DNA from: JBEKVE01 sp049514335
Lineage (GTDB): Bacteria > Actinomycetota > Acidimicrobiia > Acidimicrobiales > UBA8190
Reading direction: 5' to 3'
Assembly (NCBI GenBank): GCA_049514335.1
Contig: JBEKVE010000101.1
Location: forward strand, 1 to 12,067
Length of the DNA: 12,067 bases
Shown: in pieces, positions 1-7,063 of the stretch
How the letters are laid out: each line of letters opens with the position of its first letter
Position numbering within the stretch: position 1 is the stretch's first letter
Made by a program: the position numbers and the translations under genes
The notes under the pieces: generated by a model
Told to the model about the DNA's origin: nothing
Database searches by the model: none
What the model saw: only the letters and a program-made list of their open reading frames with translations

Positions 1-96
1 CGTGAGGTCGAGCTGCACGTCGACGTCGTGCCCGTTGGACCGCAGCGCCTCGAGGCCGCGCTCGGCGAGCTTCTCGGTGACCAGTACTCGTGCCAT
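1..96 (-). CDS. serA: D-3-phosphoglycerate dehydrogenase, N-terminal fragment (cut by window edge)
   Basis: Thirty-two codons are visible, beginning MARVLVTEKLAERGLEALRS and continuing with NGHDVDVQLDLT. This matches the N-terminus of actinobacterial SerA, which oxidises 3-phosphoglycerate with NAD+ in the first step of serine synthesis. The ATG at 96-94 is preceded by AGGAGG at 107-112, ten bases upstream, which fixes the start. The NAD-binding and catalytic domains lie outside the window, so the call rests on the N-terminus plus context: serC is nearby and ilvC-serA neighbourhood is common in actinobacteria. The gene follows the broken aminotransferase on the same strand after about 100 bases. 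Another 2-hydroxyacid dehydrogenase is possible but less likely. Confidence 0.75.
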   Translation of the reverse strand, partial: MARVLVTEKLAERGLEALRSNGHDVDVQLDLT

Positions 97-151
97 TGCT
101 GCTGTGCCTCCTGCGCCGGTGGCGTCTTGGCGTGGGTGGGATCGGACCGGG

Positions 152-193
152 TGGATGCGGACCGCTGGATGCGGACCGGTGGATGCGGAACCG
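152..193. repeat. 14-bp tandem repeat, three copies, between aminotransferase and serA
   Basis: The units TGGATGCGGACCGC (152-165), TGGATGCGGACCGG (166-179) and TGGATGCGGAACCG (180-193) follow one another directly. A degraded copy lies just before them at about 137-151. The array fills most of the gap between the aminotransferase stop and the serA ribosome binding site. It has no dyad symmetry or terminator form that I can see, and its role is unknown. Confidence 0.85.
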
Positions 194-195
194 CG

Positions 196-1493
196 TTACT
201 CGGCCGTGGCGAAGAGCTTGCCGAGGCGGGTGACACCCTCGACGATGGCGTCGTCACCGAGGGCGTAGGACATGCGGAAATAGCCCGGAGCACCGAAGGC
301 CTCGCCGGGCACGACCGCCACCTTGGCTTCCTCGATGGCGATGTCGGCCAGTTCCAATGACGACGACACGGGCCGCCCTGCCAGCTTGCGGCCCACCAGG
401 GCCTGCACGGACGGAAAGGCGTAGAACGCCCCCTCCCGGTGCACTCGTTGAGCATGCGGTGGATGAGGACCCGCCGGCGGTCGAAGGCGGCCCGCATGTC
501 GGCTGCGGCCGTCAGGTTGCCCTGCACCGCGGCCAGGGCGGCGCGTTGCGCCACGTTCGACACGTTGGAGGTGGCGTGCGACTGCAGGTTGGCAGCCGCC
601 TCGACGACGTCGGACGGCCCGATGAGCCACCCCACCCGCCATCCGGTCATGGCATAGGTCTTGGCCACGCCGTTGATGACCACGCACCGGTCCGCCAGCT
701 CGGGCACGGCCACGGGCATGGAGCTGAACCGGTTGGCGCCGTAGACGAGGTGCTCGTAGATCTCGTCGGTGACCACCCAGAGGCCGTGCTCCACCGCCCA
801 GCGACCGATGGCGGCCACCTCCTCGGGCGTGCACACCGCCCCCGTCGGGTTGTTGGGGGAGACGAACAGCACGACCTTGGTGGCCGGCGTCCGCGCCGCT
901 TCGAGCGCCTCGACGCTCACGTGGAACCGCTCGTCCTCACGGGTGGGGACGAACACCGGCACGCCGCCGGCGAGGGCGACTGCCTCGGGATAGGTCGTCC
1001 AGTACGGAGCCGGCACCAGGACCTCGTCACCGGGGTCGAGCAGCGTGGCGAACGCCTCGTAGACGGCCTGCTTGGCGCCGTTGGTCACGAGCACCTGGGC
1101 TGCGCTGACCTCGTAGCCGGAATCGCGCCCGGTCTTGTCCGCGACCGCCTGCCGCAGCGCGGGCAGGCCGGGCGTGGGCGTGTAGTGGTGGTTGGCGTGG
1201 TCGTGGCAGGCCGCCACCGCCGCCTCGACGATGTACGCCGGGGTGGGAAAGTCAGGCTCACCCGCCCCGAAGCCGATGACATCCACCCCGGACGCCTGCA
1301 GGGCCTTCGCCTTGGCGTCCACCGCCAGCGTGGCCGAGGGGGAGACCGCCGCCACGCGGGCCGAGACACGCGCCGCACCGGACCCCGCGGATCCGGCGGA
1401 TCCGGCGGAGCGGGTGGACCCGGTGGACCCGGTGGACCCGGTGGAGCGGGTGGAACGGCCCGGGGAGCCTGCCGTTTCGTTGGGGGTCGCCAT
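196..1493 (-). pseudogene. Class I/II PLP-dependent aminotransferase (aspartate aminotransferase-like), frame broken at about 436-443
   Basis: Most of an AspB/AspC-like aminotransferase can be read. Residues about 40-350 are in the frame of the ATG at 1493-1491 and include GFGAGEPDFPTP, VLVTNGAKQAVYEAF, APYWTTYPEAVALAGG, SPNNPTG and VTDEIYEHLVYG. The PLP lysine motif is NGVAKTYAMTGWRVGW, with the lysine at residue 278. After RRRVLIHRMLNE (E codon 446-444) only eight bases remain before EGAFYAFPSVQ, which is in another frame (E codon 435-433) and runs to TAA at 198-196. Relatives have about nine residues there (pattern IPGVxCxxP), so roughly 19 bases are missing and the frame shifts. This is either a real lesion or an assembly error. 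Residues 14-39 are an odd STG/SAG-repeat extension; a GTG at 1355 is an alternative start. The substrate is not determinable; aspartate is the usual choice. Confidence 0.8.
1386..1451. repeat. 9-bp tandem repeats encoding an (STG)n/(SAG)n N-terminal tract
   Basis: On the plus strand CGGTGGACC recurs three times at 9-bp spacing (about 1421-1441), and GGCGGATCC-like units recur at about 1389-1409. Read on the minus strand they give residues 14-39 of the aminotransferase as Ser-Thr-Gly and Ser-Ala-Gly triplets. Class I aminotransferases normally lack this tract, so it may be untranslated upstream DNA of a gene that starts later, or a real low-complexity extension. Confidence 0.7.
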
Positions 1494-2673
1494 GGCTGCA
1501 ATGCTTGCACACGTGACGACTGCCGCTGCCAACCCGGGACCGGCCGACCGGCCGATCCCCGACATCCGCATTCCCGACAACATGCTGCCCTCCGACGGGC
1601 GATTCGGGAGCGGTCCGTCCAAGGTCCGCCCCGAGCAGGTCGCCGCCCTGGCCGCGGCGGCGCGGAGCTACCTGGGTACGAGCCACCGACAAGCGCCGGT
1701 GAAGTCGGTGGTGGGTCGCCTGCGACGGGGCCTGCGGGACCTGTTCTCGCTTCCCGACGGCTACGAGGTGGTCCTCGGCAACGGGGGCGCCACGTGCTTC
1801 TGGGACGTCGCCACGTTCTGCCTGATCGAGCAGAAGAGCCAGCACCTGTCGTTCGGCGAGTTCTCCTCCAAGTTCGCCGCCGCGGCCGCCGCCGCACCGC
1901 ACCTGGCGACACCCGAGGTCATCGAATCGCCACCCGGCACCCACCCGGTGGCGTCCCCCGGCCCCGGTGTCGACCTGTACGCCCTCACCCACAACGAGAC
2001 TTCCACGGGCGTCGCCATGGAGATCAACCGCCCCGCGGGGGCAGCGGGCGTGGTGGCCGTGGACGGCACCTCCGCCGCCGGCGGGCTGCGGGTCGACCCC
2101 GCCCAGTTCGACGCCTACTACTTCGCCCCCCAGAAGTGCTTCGCCTCCGACGGGGGCCTGTGGATCGCCCTCCTGTCGCCGGCCGCACTCGAGCGGGTCG
2201 AGCGGATCGTGGGCGGAGGGCGGTGGGTCCCTGCCTTTCTCGACCTGTCCATCGCCATCGACAACGCCCGGCAGGACCAGACCTACAACACCCCTGCCCT
2301 CGCCACGCTGCTGCTCTTCGCCGAGCAGGTGGACTGGATGAACGCAGGCGGTGGGCTCGAGTGGTCGGCGGGCCGCTGCGACCGATCGGCCGAGATCCTC
2401 TACACCTGGGCCGAACAATCGGACTTCGCCATGCCGTTCGTGGGAAAGCCCTCGGAACGCAGTCACGTGGTGGGCACCATCGACCTCGTCGACGCCGTGG
2501 ACGCCATGGCCGTGGCCAAGGTGTTGCGGGCCAACGGAATCGTCGACACCGAGCCCTACCGGAAGCTCGGGCGCAACCAGCTCCGCATCGCCATGTTCCC
2601 GGCCATTGACCCTGACGACGTCGCTGCCCTGTGCGCCTGCGTCAACTACGTGGTGGGCGCCCTCGCCTCCTGA
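1492..2673 (+). CDS. serC: Phosphoserine aminotransferase, actinobacterial type
   Basis: SerC transfers an amino group from glutamate to 3-phosphohydroxypyruvate, giving phosphoserine, the second step of serine synthesis; it also serves pyridoxine synthesis in some bacteria. From the ATG at 1492 the product has 393 residues, against about 376 in the mycobacterial enzyme. It shows DGRFGSGPSKVR (35-46), GTSHRQAPVK, LFSLPDGYEVVLGNGGAT, AHNETSTGV-type THNETSTGV, DGTSAAGGL, and the PLP lysine in YYFAPQKCFASDGGLW (K215). It also shows QTYNTPALATL, VVGTID, and near the end LRANGIVDTEPYRKLGRNQL. These closely match the mycobacterial protein as I recall it. The start is uncertain: ATG 1492, ATG 1501 and GTG 1513 are all in frame, none has a clear ribosome binding site, and ATG 1492 overlaps the start of the divergent aminotransferase. 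It converges with tldE. Confidence 0.95.
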   Translation: MAAMLAHVTTAAANPGPADRPIPDIRIPDNMLPSDGRFGSGPSKVRPEQVAALAAAARSYLGTSHRQAPVKSVVGRLRRGLRDLFSLPDGYEVVLGNGGATCFWDVATFCLIEQKSQHLSFGEFSSKFAAAAAAAPHLATPEVIESPPGTHPVASPGPGVDLYALTHNETSTGVAMEINRPAGAAGVVAVDGTSAAGGLRVDPAQFDAYYFAPQKCFASDGGLWIALLSPAALERVERIVGGGRWVPAFLDLSIAIDNARQDQTYNTPALATLLLFAEQVDWMNAGGGLEWSAGRCDRSAEILYTWAEQSDFAMPFVGKPSERSHVVGTIDLVDAVDAMAVAKVLRANGIVDTEPYRKLGRNQLRIAMFPAIDPDDVAALCACVNYVVGALAS

Positions 2674-2695
2674 CAGGGCGCCCTCGCCTCATGAC
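2655..2695 (+). repeat. 21-bp tandem duplication across the serC stop codon
   Basis: Twenty bases (2655-2674), ending in the serC stop TGA plus one base, recur at 2676-2695 with a single mismatch. The offset is 21 bases, so the second copy is in the serC frame. Past the stop the frame reads QGALAS and then a second TGA, copying the real C-terminus GALAS-stop. Confidence 0.9.
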
Positions 2696-2698
2696 GGA

Positions 2699-2756
2699 TC
2701 GGGCCCGCCCGAAGGTCACGGGTGCGGAAGACGGCGAAGCCGGGAGGTGGGCCCGA
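2699..2756. terminator. Inverted repeat between convergent serC and tldE, possible bidirectional terminator
   Basis: TCGGGCCCGCC (2699-2709) can pair with GGTGGGCCCGA (2746-2756) as 11 pairs with one G-T wobble. The loop is 36 bases and neither side carries a T run, so it is not a canonical Rho-independent terminator. Its place between two converging genes is the main reason to list it. Confidence 0.3.
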
Positions 2757-2817
2757 ACGACCGGGCCGCGTGGTGACCCCGGAGGCCAGGGCCGGATGGC
2801 GGAACCGGCGAACGGGC

Positions 2818-4329
2818 TCAGGTGGCGGGGCTCACCGAGCTCATGTTGAAGTCGGCCACCCGCAGCGCCGGCATGGCGGTCCGGTTCATCCATTCGCCCC
2901 ATTCGCGCGACAGCGCCCGCTCGGTCCGACCCGCCTCGACGGCACGGGCCAGCACGTCGAGGGGGCTCTCGTTGAACCGGAAGTTGTTGACCGCCCCCAC
3001 GACCTCGCCCCGCTCGACCAGGTAGACGCCGTCACGGGTGAGCCCCGTGAGCAACAGGGTCACCGGATCGACTTCCCGGATGTACCACAGGCAGGTCAGC
3101 AGAAGCCCGCGCTCGGTCCCAGCGATCAGCTCGTCCAGCGTGGCTGTGGCGCCCGGCAGGGTGAGCACGAGATTTCCCACCGGCGGCGTGGCCCGCACGC
3201 CGGCCTGCAGCGCGCCGGCGCGGTGGTAGCGGAGGTGACGCAGCTCCCCTCCTCCGATCCAAGCCGTGGCGTCCACCGGGAGACCGTTGTCGAACACCGA
3301 CACGTCCGACCCCGACGCTCCCGTCGCCAGAAAGGGCGCGCACTCGAGTCCGGGCTCGGCCGGGTCCCCACGCAGGTCGAAGGGGAGCGGGCACAACCGC
3401 TCGCCCACCCTGGTCCCACCCCCCGGGGCGGAGAACGGGCTCCGACCCTCTTCGGCGTCGCGGCCCGACATGGCCTCAGAGAGCGCCACCATGAGATCGG
3501 CGGTGGCGTCGGGCGGCAGCAGCACCTCGTAGCGCCCGGCCGGCAGCTCCACCCGCCGTGCCGCCCACGCCAGGCGGCGCTCCAGGGCCTGCTCGAAGGC
3601 GAGGATGTCGACGTCGTCGAACGTCGACGTGCCGGCGCCCGCCCACACCGAGCGGGTGCCGGCGGCGTCGCGGGCCACGAGCTCCACCGTGCCCGCCGGC
3701 TGGACGTAACGCCGCCGCAGTCCCGTGCTCGTCCCCAGGTAGGTCGACTCGACGCCGTGGGTGACGAAGCCCGACAGCAGGTTCCCAGCCGAACGGGCCC
3801 GATCGAAGACGCCCGCCAGCCCCGACACCACCCCGTGCAGGACGACGGGCGAGGTCAGGACGGGGGCGGCGCCGAACGGGTCGGTGCCGCCCGGACGTGC
3901 GCCTCTCGACCCAGCGGTCGACGAGTCTGTGACGTAGGGCGCCGCGTCCGGGGTCACGAGGGGCGCGGCGTCCTCGGCCGGGGCGGCACGGGCCGCTTCG
4001 GCCTCACTGGCGCGCACGAGCTCCTCCACGTCCACTTCGCCACTGGCGCTCGCCACCCCCACCGCGGTCGGCCCCGTCCCCACGCCGGAGCCGCCGGAGC
4101 CGCCGGAGCCGGTGGTGCGGAAGGTGACGACGGCGACCCGGCGGGATCTGCGCACGCCGTTGGTGGTGGTGGTGTTGTTGGCGAAACGCACCTCGGCCTG
4201 GCTCAGCTCCTCCACCAGCACGGCGCAGCCTTCGCTCCTGCTGGCGGCGAGCGCCCGCTCGACGATCTCCTGGGGAGGCGCCAATCCCCCATCGATGCTT
4301 CCGGCGCGGGCGTTCCTCGACCCGCTCAC
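2818..4329 (-). CDS. tldE: TldE/PmbA family protein, partner subunit of TldD
   Basis: This 503-residue protein matches the TldD/PmbA family and lacks an HExxxH zinc motif, which marks it as the TldE (PmbA) subunit. In E. coli TldD and TldE form a cytosolic protease that opens onto unfolded peptides; it matures microcin B17 and degrades CcdA. Family features include an N-terminal domain (about 20-120) with SQAEVRFANNTTTTNGV, then a C-terminal half with GNLVLTLPGATATLDELIA, LLLTCLWYIREVDPVTLLLTGLTRDGVYLVERGE and AVNNFRFNESP. Residues about 72-82 are a Gly/Ser linker. The GTG start at 4329-4327 is supported by GGGAGG about seven bases upstream. It lies 22 bases after tldD, clearly co-transcribed. 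The substrate is not evident, and no precursor-peptide gene is visible beside it. Confidence 0.9.
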   Translation of the reverse strand: MSGSRNARAGSIDGGLAPPQEIVERALAASRSEGCAVLVEELSQAEVRFANNTTTTNGVRRSRRVAVVTFRTTGSGGSGGSGVGTGPTAVGVASASGEVDVEELVRASEAEAARAAPAEDAAPLVTPDAAPYVTDSSTAGSRGARPGGTDPFGAAPVLTSPVVLHGVVSGLAGVFDRARSAGNLLSGFVTHGVESTYLGTSTGLRRRYVQPAGTVELVARDAAGTRSVWAGAGTSTFDDVDILAFEQALERRLAWAARRVELPAGRYEVLLPPDATADLMVALSEAMSGRDAEEGRSPFSAPGGGTRVGERLCPLPFDLRGDPAEPGLECAPFLATGASGSDVSVFDNGLPVDATAWIGGGELRHLRYHRAGALQAGVRATPPVGNLVLTLPGATATLDELIAGTERGLLLTCLWYIREVDPVTLLLTGLTRDGVYLVERGEVVGAVNNFRFNESPLDVLARAVEAGRTERALSREWGEWMNRTAMPALRVADFNMSSVSPAT

Positions 4330-4351
4330 GGTGCTCCCTCCCGCGTGGCAC

Positions 4352-5899
4352 TCACCGGGCCGCCTCCTCGCGGGTGTTGAGCACCCGGATGCCCCGGAAC
4401 AGCGCCGAGGGGCACCCGTGACTGACGGGTGCCACCTGGCCCGGCTGCCCCTTGCCGCAGTTGAAGGCCCCGCCGAGCACGTACGTGGCGGGGCCGCCCA
4501 CAGCCTCGAGCGACCCCCAGAACTCCGTGGTCTGCGCCTGGTAGGCCACGTCCTTCACCTGGCCGACGAGCCTGCCCCCCTGGACCCGGTAGAAGCGCTG
4601 GCCCGTGAACTGGAAGTTGTAGCGCTGCATGTCGATGGACCAGCTCTTGTCGCCCACCACGTAGATACCGCGCTCCACCCCCGCCAGCAGGTCGGCGGTG
4701 CTCGGCCCCGGACCCGGACCGGGCGCGGGCTCGAGCGACACGTTGGCCATGCGCTGGATGGGCACGTGCAGGGGCGAGTCGGCGAAGGCGCACCCGTTGG
4801 AACGGGGAAACCCGTTCTCGGCCGCCATGCGCCGGTCGAGCTGGTAGCCCACCAGCACGCCGTGGCGGACGATGTCGAAGGACTGCGCCGCCACCCCCTC
4901 GTCGTCCCATCCCACCGAGGCCAGGCCGTGGGGCGTGGTGCGGTCGCCGGTCACGTGCATCACCGGCGACCCGTAGGCCAGGGTCCCGAGCTTGTCGAAG
5001 GTGGCGAAGGAGGTGCCGGCGTAGGCCGCCTCGTACCCGAGGGCCCGGTCGAGCTCCGTGGCGTGGCCCACCGACTCGTGGATGGTGAGCCACAGGTTGG
5101 ACGGGTCGATGACGAGGTCGTAGGTGCCGGGCTCCACGGTCGGAGCCGCCATCTTCTCGGCCAGGAGGCCGGGGAGCTCCTCGAGCTCGGCGTCCCAGTT
5201 CCATCCCTCACCCGCCGTGTACTCCCAGCCCCGGCCCACCGGCGGCGCCAGGGTGCGCATCGACTCGAAGGACCCCGACGCGCCGTCGACGCCGATCACC
5301 TCCACCAGGGGGTGGACGCGGACGCGGCGCTGGGTGGTGACGGTGCCGGACAGGTCGGCGTAGTGCTTGTCCTCCACCACCGCCAGGACCCGGGCCGTCA
5401 CGTGGTCGACCGACGGTGCGGCCAGCAGGCGCCGGCTCCAGTCCTCGAGGAGCGCAGCCTTGTCGGCCAGAGCAACGGTGGAGGGGTCGATCCGGTAGGG
5501 CGAGGTGTAGTGGCCCTCGGCGGCCCACTCGCCCGCCGGCTCCGCGGCCAGCTCGACGGGCGTGCCGAGCGCCACCGACGTGTCGTCGGCCAGCTCGACG
5601 GCGGCGTCGGCGAGGGCGGCCGCGGCGTCGGCGGTGACGTCGACGGTGGCGGCGAAGCCGATGGAGCCCCGCCGCACCACCCGCAACCCCACCCCGATCT
5701 CGGTGTCGTCGACGGTGGTCTCGACGTGACCGTCGCGCAGGGCCACGAACTGCGAGCGGATGCGCTCCACCCGCACCTCGGCGTGACTGCACCCCAGGGC
5801 AGCCGCCCGGGCGAGCGCGGCCTCGCGCACCGCTTCCAGCGGCAGCCCGCTCAGGGGGCCCAGCTCAGATGACGGGCGCGCTCCCCGCTCCGCCGCCAA
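4352..5899 (-). CDS. tldD: TldD family zinc metalloprotease
   Basis: This is the catalytic subunit of the TldD/TldE protease. The zinc-binding motif is present as HESVGH (H274, E275, H279) followed by ATELDRALGYEAAYAGTSF. The expected C-terminal cysteine ligand is in GGAFNCGKGQPGQ (C481). The family signature DKSWSIDMQRYNFQFTGQRFY is at about 418-437. At 515 residues it is slightly longer than the roughly 480-residue E. coli TldD; part of the excess is a Pro/Gly run (PAPGPGPGPS, about 391-400). The furthest start is TTG at 5899-5897; an in-frame TGA lies nine bases upstream of it and the ribosome binding site is weak, so the start is uncertain. It begins 51 bases after ilvC with no strong terminator between, and leads straight into tldE. 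Confidence 0.93.
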   Translation of the reverse strand: MAAERGARPSSELGPLSGLPLEAVREAALARAAALGCSHAEVRVERIRSQFVALRDGHVETTVDDTEIGVGLRVVRRGSIGFAATVDVTADAAAALADAAVELADDTSVALGTPVELAAEPAGEWAAEGHYTSPYRIDPSTVALADKAALLEDWSRRLLAAPSVDHVTARVLAVVEDKHYADLSGTVTTQRRVRVHPLVEVIGVDGASGSFESMRTLAPPVGRGWEYTAGEGWNWDAELEELPGLLAEKMAAPTVEPGTYDLVIDPSNLWLTIHESVGHATELDRALGYEAAYAGTSFATFDKLGTLAYGSPVMHVTGDRTTPHGLASVGWDDEGVAAQSFDIVRHGVLVGYQLDRRMAAENGFPRSNGCAFADSPLHVPIQRMANVSLEPAPGPGPGPSTADLLAGVERGIYVVGDKSWSIDMQRYNFQFTGQRFYRVQGGRLVGQVKDVAYQAQTTEFWGSLEAVGGPATYVLGGAFNCGKGQPGQVAPVSHGCPSALFRGIRVLNTREEAAR

Positions 5900-5903
5900 G
5901 GGT

Positions 5904-5960
5904 GCTCAGCCGCCCCGGACCGATCCGGACCGCCCCGCCGCCGACGCCGCTCAGCCGCCC
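5904..5960 (-). repeat. 12-base repeat spanning the ilvC stop and an in-frame second stop
   Basis: On the minus strand GGGCGGCTGAGC occurs at the ilvC stop (5960-5949) and again 45 bases downstream (5915-5904). The TGA in each copy is in the ilvC frame, 15 codons apart, so the trailer reads GG-stop twice. The repeat is short and GC-rich, so chance is a fair explanation on its own. Confidence 0.55.
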
Positions 5961-6976
5961 GACACGTCCTGGACCCGCTGCCGCCCGGCGCTGATGAAGG
6001 GCATCATGGCCCGCAGCTCGGCTCCCACCTTCTCGATGGGGTGGGCGGCCCCCTTGGCCCGCAGCTCCTCGAAGCGCGCCCGCCCGGCGCGGTTCTCGGC
6101 GATCCATTCCTCGGCGAAGGCACCCGACCGGATGTCGTCGAGGATCTGGCGCATCTCCTGGCGGACGTGGGCGTCGATGACCCGGGGACCGCGGGTGAGG
6201 TCCCCGTACTCGGCGGTGTCTGAGATGGAGAACCGCATGCCGGCGATCCCCTGCTCGTACATGAGGTCCACGATCAGCTTGAGCTCGTGCAGGCACTCGA
6301 AGTACGCCGACTCGGGCTGGTACCCGGCGTCCACCAGCGTCTCGTAGCCGGCCTGCACCAGCGACGTGAGGCCGCCGCACAGGACCACCTGCTCACCGAA
6401 GAGGTCGGTCTCGGTCTCCTCCTCGAAGGTCGTGTCGAGCACGCCGGCACGCGTGGCGCCGAGGGCGTAGGCGTAGGACAGGGCGAGGTCGTGCGCCTTG
6501 CCCGACGCGTCCTGGGCCACGGCCACGAGCGACGGCACCCCTCCACCCTCGGTGTAGGTGCGGCGCACGAGGTGCCCGGGGCCCTTGGGGGCCACCATGG
6601 CCACGTCCACCCCGGGGGGCGGCACGATCTGGCCGAAGCGGATGTTGAAGCCGTGAGCGAAGAACAGCGCGTCCCCCTGGCGCAGATGGGGGGCGATGTC
6701 GGCCTCGTACACCGATCCCTGCTCGGTGTCGGGCAAGAGCATCATGACGAGGTCGGCCTCGGCCGCGGCGTCGGCCACGGGCAGGACGCGCAGTCCCGCT
6801 TCCTGTGCCTTCTGTCGTGACGACGACCCGTCGCGCAGGCCCACCCGCACGTCCACGCCCGACTCCGCCAGATTGAGGGCGTGGGCGTGGCCCTGGGACC
6901 CGTAGCCGATGACGGCGACCTTGCGGCCCTGGATCAGGCTGCCGTCGGCATCGGACTCGTAATACAGCTTGGCCAT
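5951..6976 (-). CDS. ilvC: Ketol-acid reductoisomerase, class I
   Basis: IlvC isomerises and reduces acetolactate and acetohydroxybutyrate in the second common step of Val/Ile synthesis, in the cytosol. The 341-residue length is standard for the short class I enzyme. The Rossmann motif is GYGSQGHAHALNL (24-36), and the cofactor loop GLRDGSSSRQKA (46-57) carries serines and arginine of the kind that suit NADPH. H108 is in FFAHGFNI. The magnesium ligands are present as D191 and E195 in TDLFGEQ and E227 and E231 in YFECLHE, with the substrate-binding serine S252 in FSISDTAEYGD. The ATG at 6976 has a purine-rich GAGAGAGGCGGG stretch upstream. It follows ilvN by 84 bases, part of which is a tandem repeat of the ilvN stop region. 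Confidence 0.97.
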   Translation of the reverse strand: MAKLYYESDADGSLIQGRKVAVIGYGSQGHAHALNLAESGVDVRVGLRDGSSSRQKAQEAGLRVLPVADAAAEADLVMMLLPDTEQGSVYEADIAPHLRQGDALFFAHGFNIRFGQIVPPPGVDVAMVAPKGPGHLVRRTYTEGGGVPSLVAVAQDASGKAHDLALSYAYALGATRAGVLDTTFEEETETDLFGEQVVLCGGLTSLVQAGYETLVDAGYQPESAYFECLHELKLIVDLMYEQGIAGMRFSISDTAEYGDLTRGPRVIDAHVRQEMRQILDDIRSGAFAEEWIAENRAGRARFEELRAKGAAHPIEKVGAELRAMMPFISAGRQRVQDVSGG

Positions 6977-7018
6977 GTCAGCCCGCCTCTCTCGTACCGG
7001 TTCGGTTCAACTCGCCGC

Positions 7019-7063
7019 CCCCCGATCTGCTCAGTCCCGACCTGCTCAGTCCCGACCTGCTCA
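7019..7063 (-). repeat. 15-bp repeat, three copies, starting at the ilvN stop codon
   Basis: Read on the minus strand, TGAGCAGGTCGGGAC occurs at 7063-7049 and 7048-7034, and as TGAGCAGATCGGGGG at 7033-7019. The first TGA is the ilvN stop. Because the unit is five codons long, the trailer holds three in-frame stops, reading stop-AGRD-stop-AGRD-stop. Confidence 0.92.

Noticed and set aside
357..2609. Long plus-strand open frame of 750 codons opposite the aminotransferase and out of frame with serC
   Set aside because: It is rich in Gly/Arg/His/Pro, has no recognisable domain, and overlaps two well-identified genes; high-GC DNA yields such shadow frames.
2722..5872. Long plus-strand frames opposite tldE and tldD
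   Set aside because: Same shadow character; the minus-strand products carry clear family motifs.
5900..5950. Terminator or RiPP precursor gene between ilvC and tldD
   Set aside because: A CCGGA/TCCGG stem is only five pairs without a T tract, and 51 bases leave no room for a precursor peptide with a start and ribosome binding site.
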